Assembly (NCBI GenBank): GCA_012799495.1
Contig: JAAZLD010000212.1
Span: 1 to 6,753, forward strand
Length of the DNA: 6,753 nucleotides
Direction: 5' to 3'
Origin: Desulfitobacterium sp.
GTDB taxonomy: Bacteria > Bacillota > Desulfitobacteriia > Desulfitobacteriales > Desulfitobacteriaceae
How positions within the stretch are numbered: position 1 is the stretch's first letter; each line of letters begins with the position of its first letter. Shown piece by piece: positions 5,936-6,753 of this stretch. Both the position numbers and the translations under genes were made by a program. Under the pieces are notes generated by a model. The model worked only from the letters and a program-made list of their open reading frames with translations, did no database searches and was not told the origin of the DNA.

Positions 5936-5966
5936 TAAAAATGTGAAAACAAATGAAAGTATATAA

Positions 5967-6666
5967 TTAATATTTTACGCCTAAATCAAGGCTAACTTCG
6001 TATTCTACGGGTTTTCGTTTAAAGAGATACTCTCCTTTTCTAATGGAAGCAAGGACACAGGCCCGATTTCTTATGACATCGAATGGATTGTCTCCGTCAA
6101 GAACGATGAAGTTGGCATCTTTACCTACATCCAATCCATATCTATCTTGGATATTTAAGCATTTAGCTCCATTGTAGGTGATTAAATCCAAATCTATTTC
6201 CATATGTTCTGGTGACATGATTTGCGCTAGATGAATACCATTGTCGAGAATATTCATCATATTACCATTACCCGCTGGGTACCAAGGATCATTGATTGAA
6301 TCTTGCGCAAATGCAATATTAATTCCATTTTCCATGAATTCTTTTACCCTAGTAAGACCACGGCGTTTGGGATATGAATCATGACGGCCTTGAAGATATG
6401 CATTTTCAGTTGGACAAGATATAAAGTTCATTTTGCTCTTTTTGAACAAGTCTATCATTCTATATGCGTATGAATCATCTGCTGAACCAAATGAACAAGT
6501 ATGGCTCGCTGTAGTCTTTGTTCCATAATCCTCCATAAGAACAAGGGCATTTAACAACTCAACAAAACGGGAATGGGGGTCATCTGTCTCATCACAGTGA
6601 ACATCTATAAGCTTATTGTACTTCAAAGCAAGTTCAACTATATCCTCCAACAACATCGGCTTGAAC
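5967..6666 (-). pseudogene. codA: Cytosine deaminase (amidohydrolase), N-terminally truncated and frameshifted
   Basis: The 229-codon frame from ATG 6656 is closely similar to the C-terminal half of CodA, the metal-dependent enzyme that deaminates cytosine to uracil. Visible are IDVHCDE (H20 metal ligand, E23 catalytic), TASHT (H52), LQGR, YPKRRGLTRVKE, DPWYP and a normal C-terminus. D119 fits the metal-binding Asp; the next residue is Ser (FAQDS) where E. coli has a second Asp (GHDD). CodA is about 427 residues. Roughly 190 N-terminal residues are missing, including the HxH metal ligands, so this piece cannot form the active site. The first codons are spurious: in another frame the same DNA reads VQADVVGG (6643-6666), the motif that in CodA precedes IPHFE..., and the ORF frame resumes as EDIVELALKY. 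This implies a frameshifting deletion of around 13-16 codons at the GGAGGA at 6643-6648. No good ribosome binding site precedes the ATG. Confidence 0.82.
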
Positions 6667-6753
6667 CCCTATTATTGGAGAATAAACACTTAAAACTTAA
6701 GCTTACATAGAATATGACGTTTTATCTTGAGCAGCTGCCCTTGACATGGGGCC
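6667..6753. other. Unassigned right edge
   Basis: No supported gene. The minus strand is open from the edge to a TAA at 6703-6705 and reads ...MSRAAAQDKTSYSM, which could be the C-terminal tail of an upstream gene but is too short to identify. It does not resemble the part of cytosine deaminase expected here. A plus-strand frame from ATG 6714 is open to the edge for 13 codons and has no ribosome binding site. Confidence 0.4.

Noticed and set aside
6714..6753. Start of a plus-strand gene running off the right edge
   Set aside because: Only 13 codons, no ribosome binding site at the right distance, and no recognisable family.

Overview
The window looks like chromosomal DNA of a Gram-positive low-to-moderate GC bacterium, most likely a member of the Clostridia. 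The basis is AT-rich intergenic DNA, GGAGG-type ribosome binding sites, sigma-A-like promoters with TATAAT boxes, and an accumulation of extracellular-sensor and cyclic-di-GMP proteins. The species cannot be fixed from the sequence. Every recognisable gene lies on the minus strand, so transcription runs from high to low coordinates.

Right end (about 5858-6753): a decayed region. It holds the C-terminal half of a cytosine deaminase whose 5' part carries a frameshifting internal deletion, then a short stretch coding for what looks like the C-terminal tail of a ParE-type toxin, then a 19-bp-stem hairpin immediately after the toxin tail's stop. None of these is expected to make a working protein.

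Middle (3093-5595): a 174-residue cytoplasmic coiled-coil protein of unknown function, then a strong extended -10 promoter, then a membrane sensor histidine kinase with a periplasmic-type solute-binding sensor domain (BvgS-like architecture). The kinase breaks off exactly where a fused receiver domain would be expected to begin. The sequence continues, in another frame, inside a PAS domain.

Left (1-3092): that PAS domain belongs to a PAS-GGDEF(degenerate)-EAL protein with an apparently complete cyclic-di-GMP phosphodiesterase site. Its GGDEF domain contains a 12-unit hexanucleotide tandem repeat encoding alternating Asp and Ile/Val. A clear intrinsic terminator ends this unit. Behind it, with its own promoter, lies a second extracellular-sensor gene: solute-binding domain, one membrane helix and an active-looking GGDEF domain, running off the left edge.

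Taken together, the left two thirds is a signalling cluster. One protein should make cyclic-di-GMP in response to a small extracellular ligand, one should degrade it, and a histidine kinase that senses a ligand through a similar domain lies between the degrading enzyme and a coiled-coil protein. The most notable points are the gene-junction scar that joins the kinase to the phosphodiesterase, the in-frame DNA microsatellite inside the phosphodiesterase, and the eroded deaminase/toxin segment. No CRISPR array, RNA gene, complete mobile element or clearly new system was seen.
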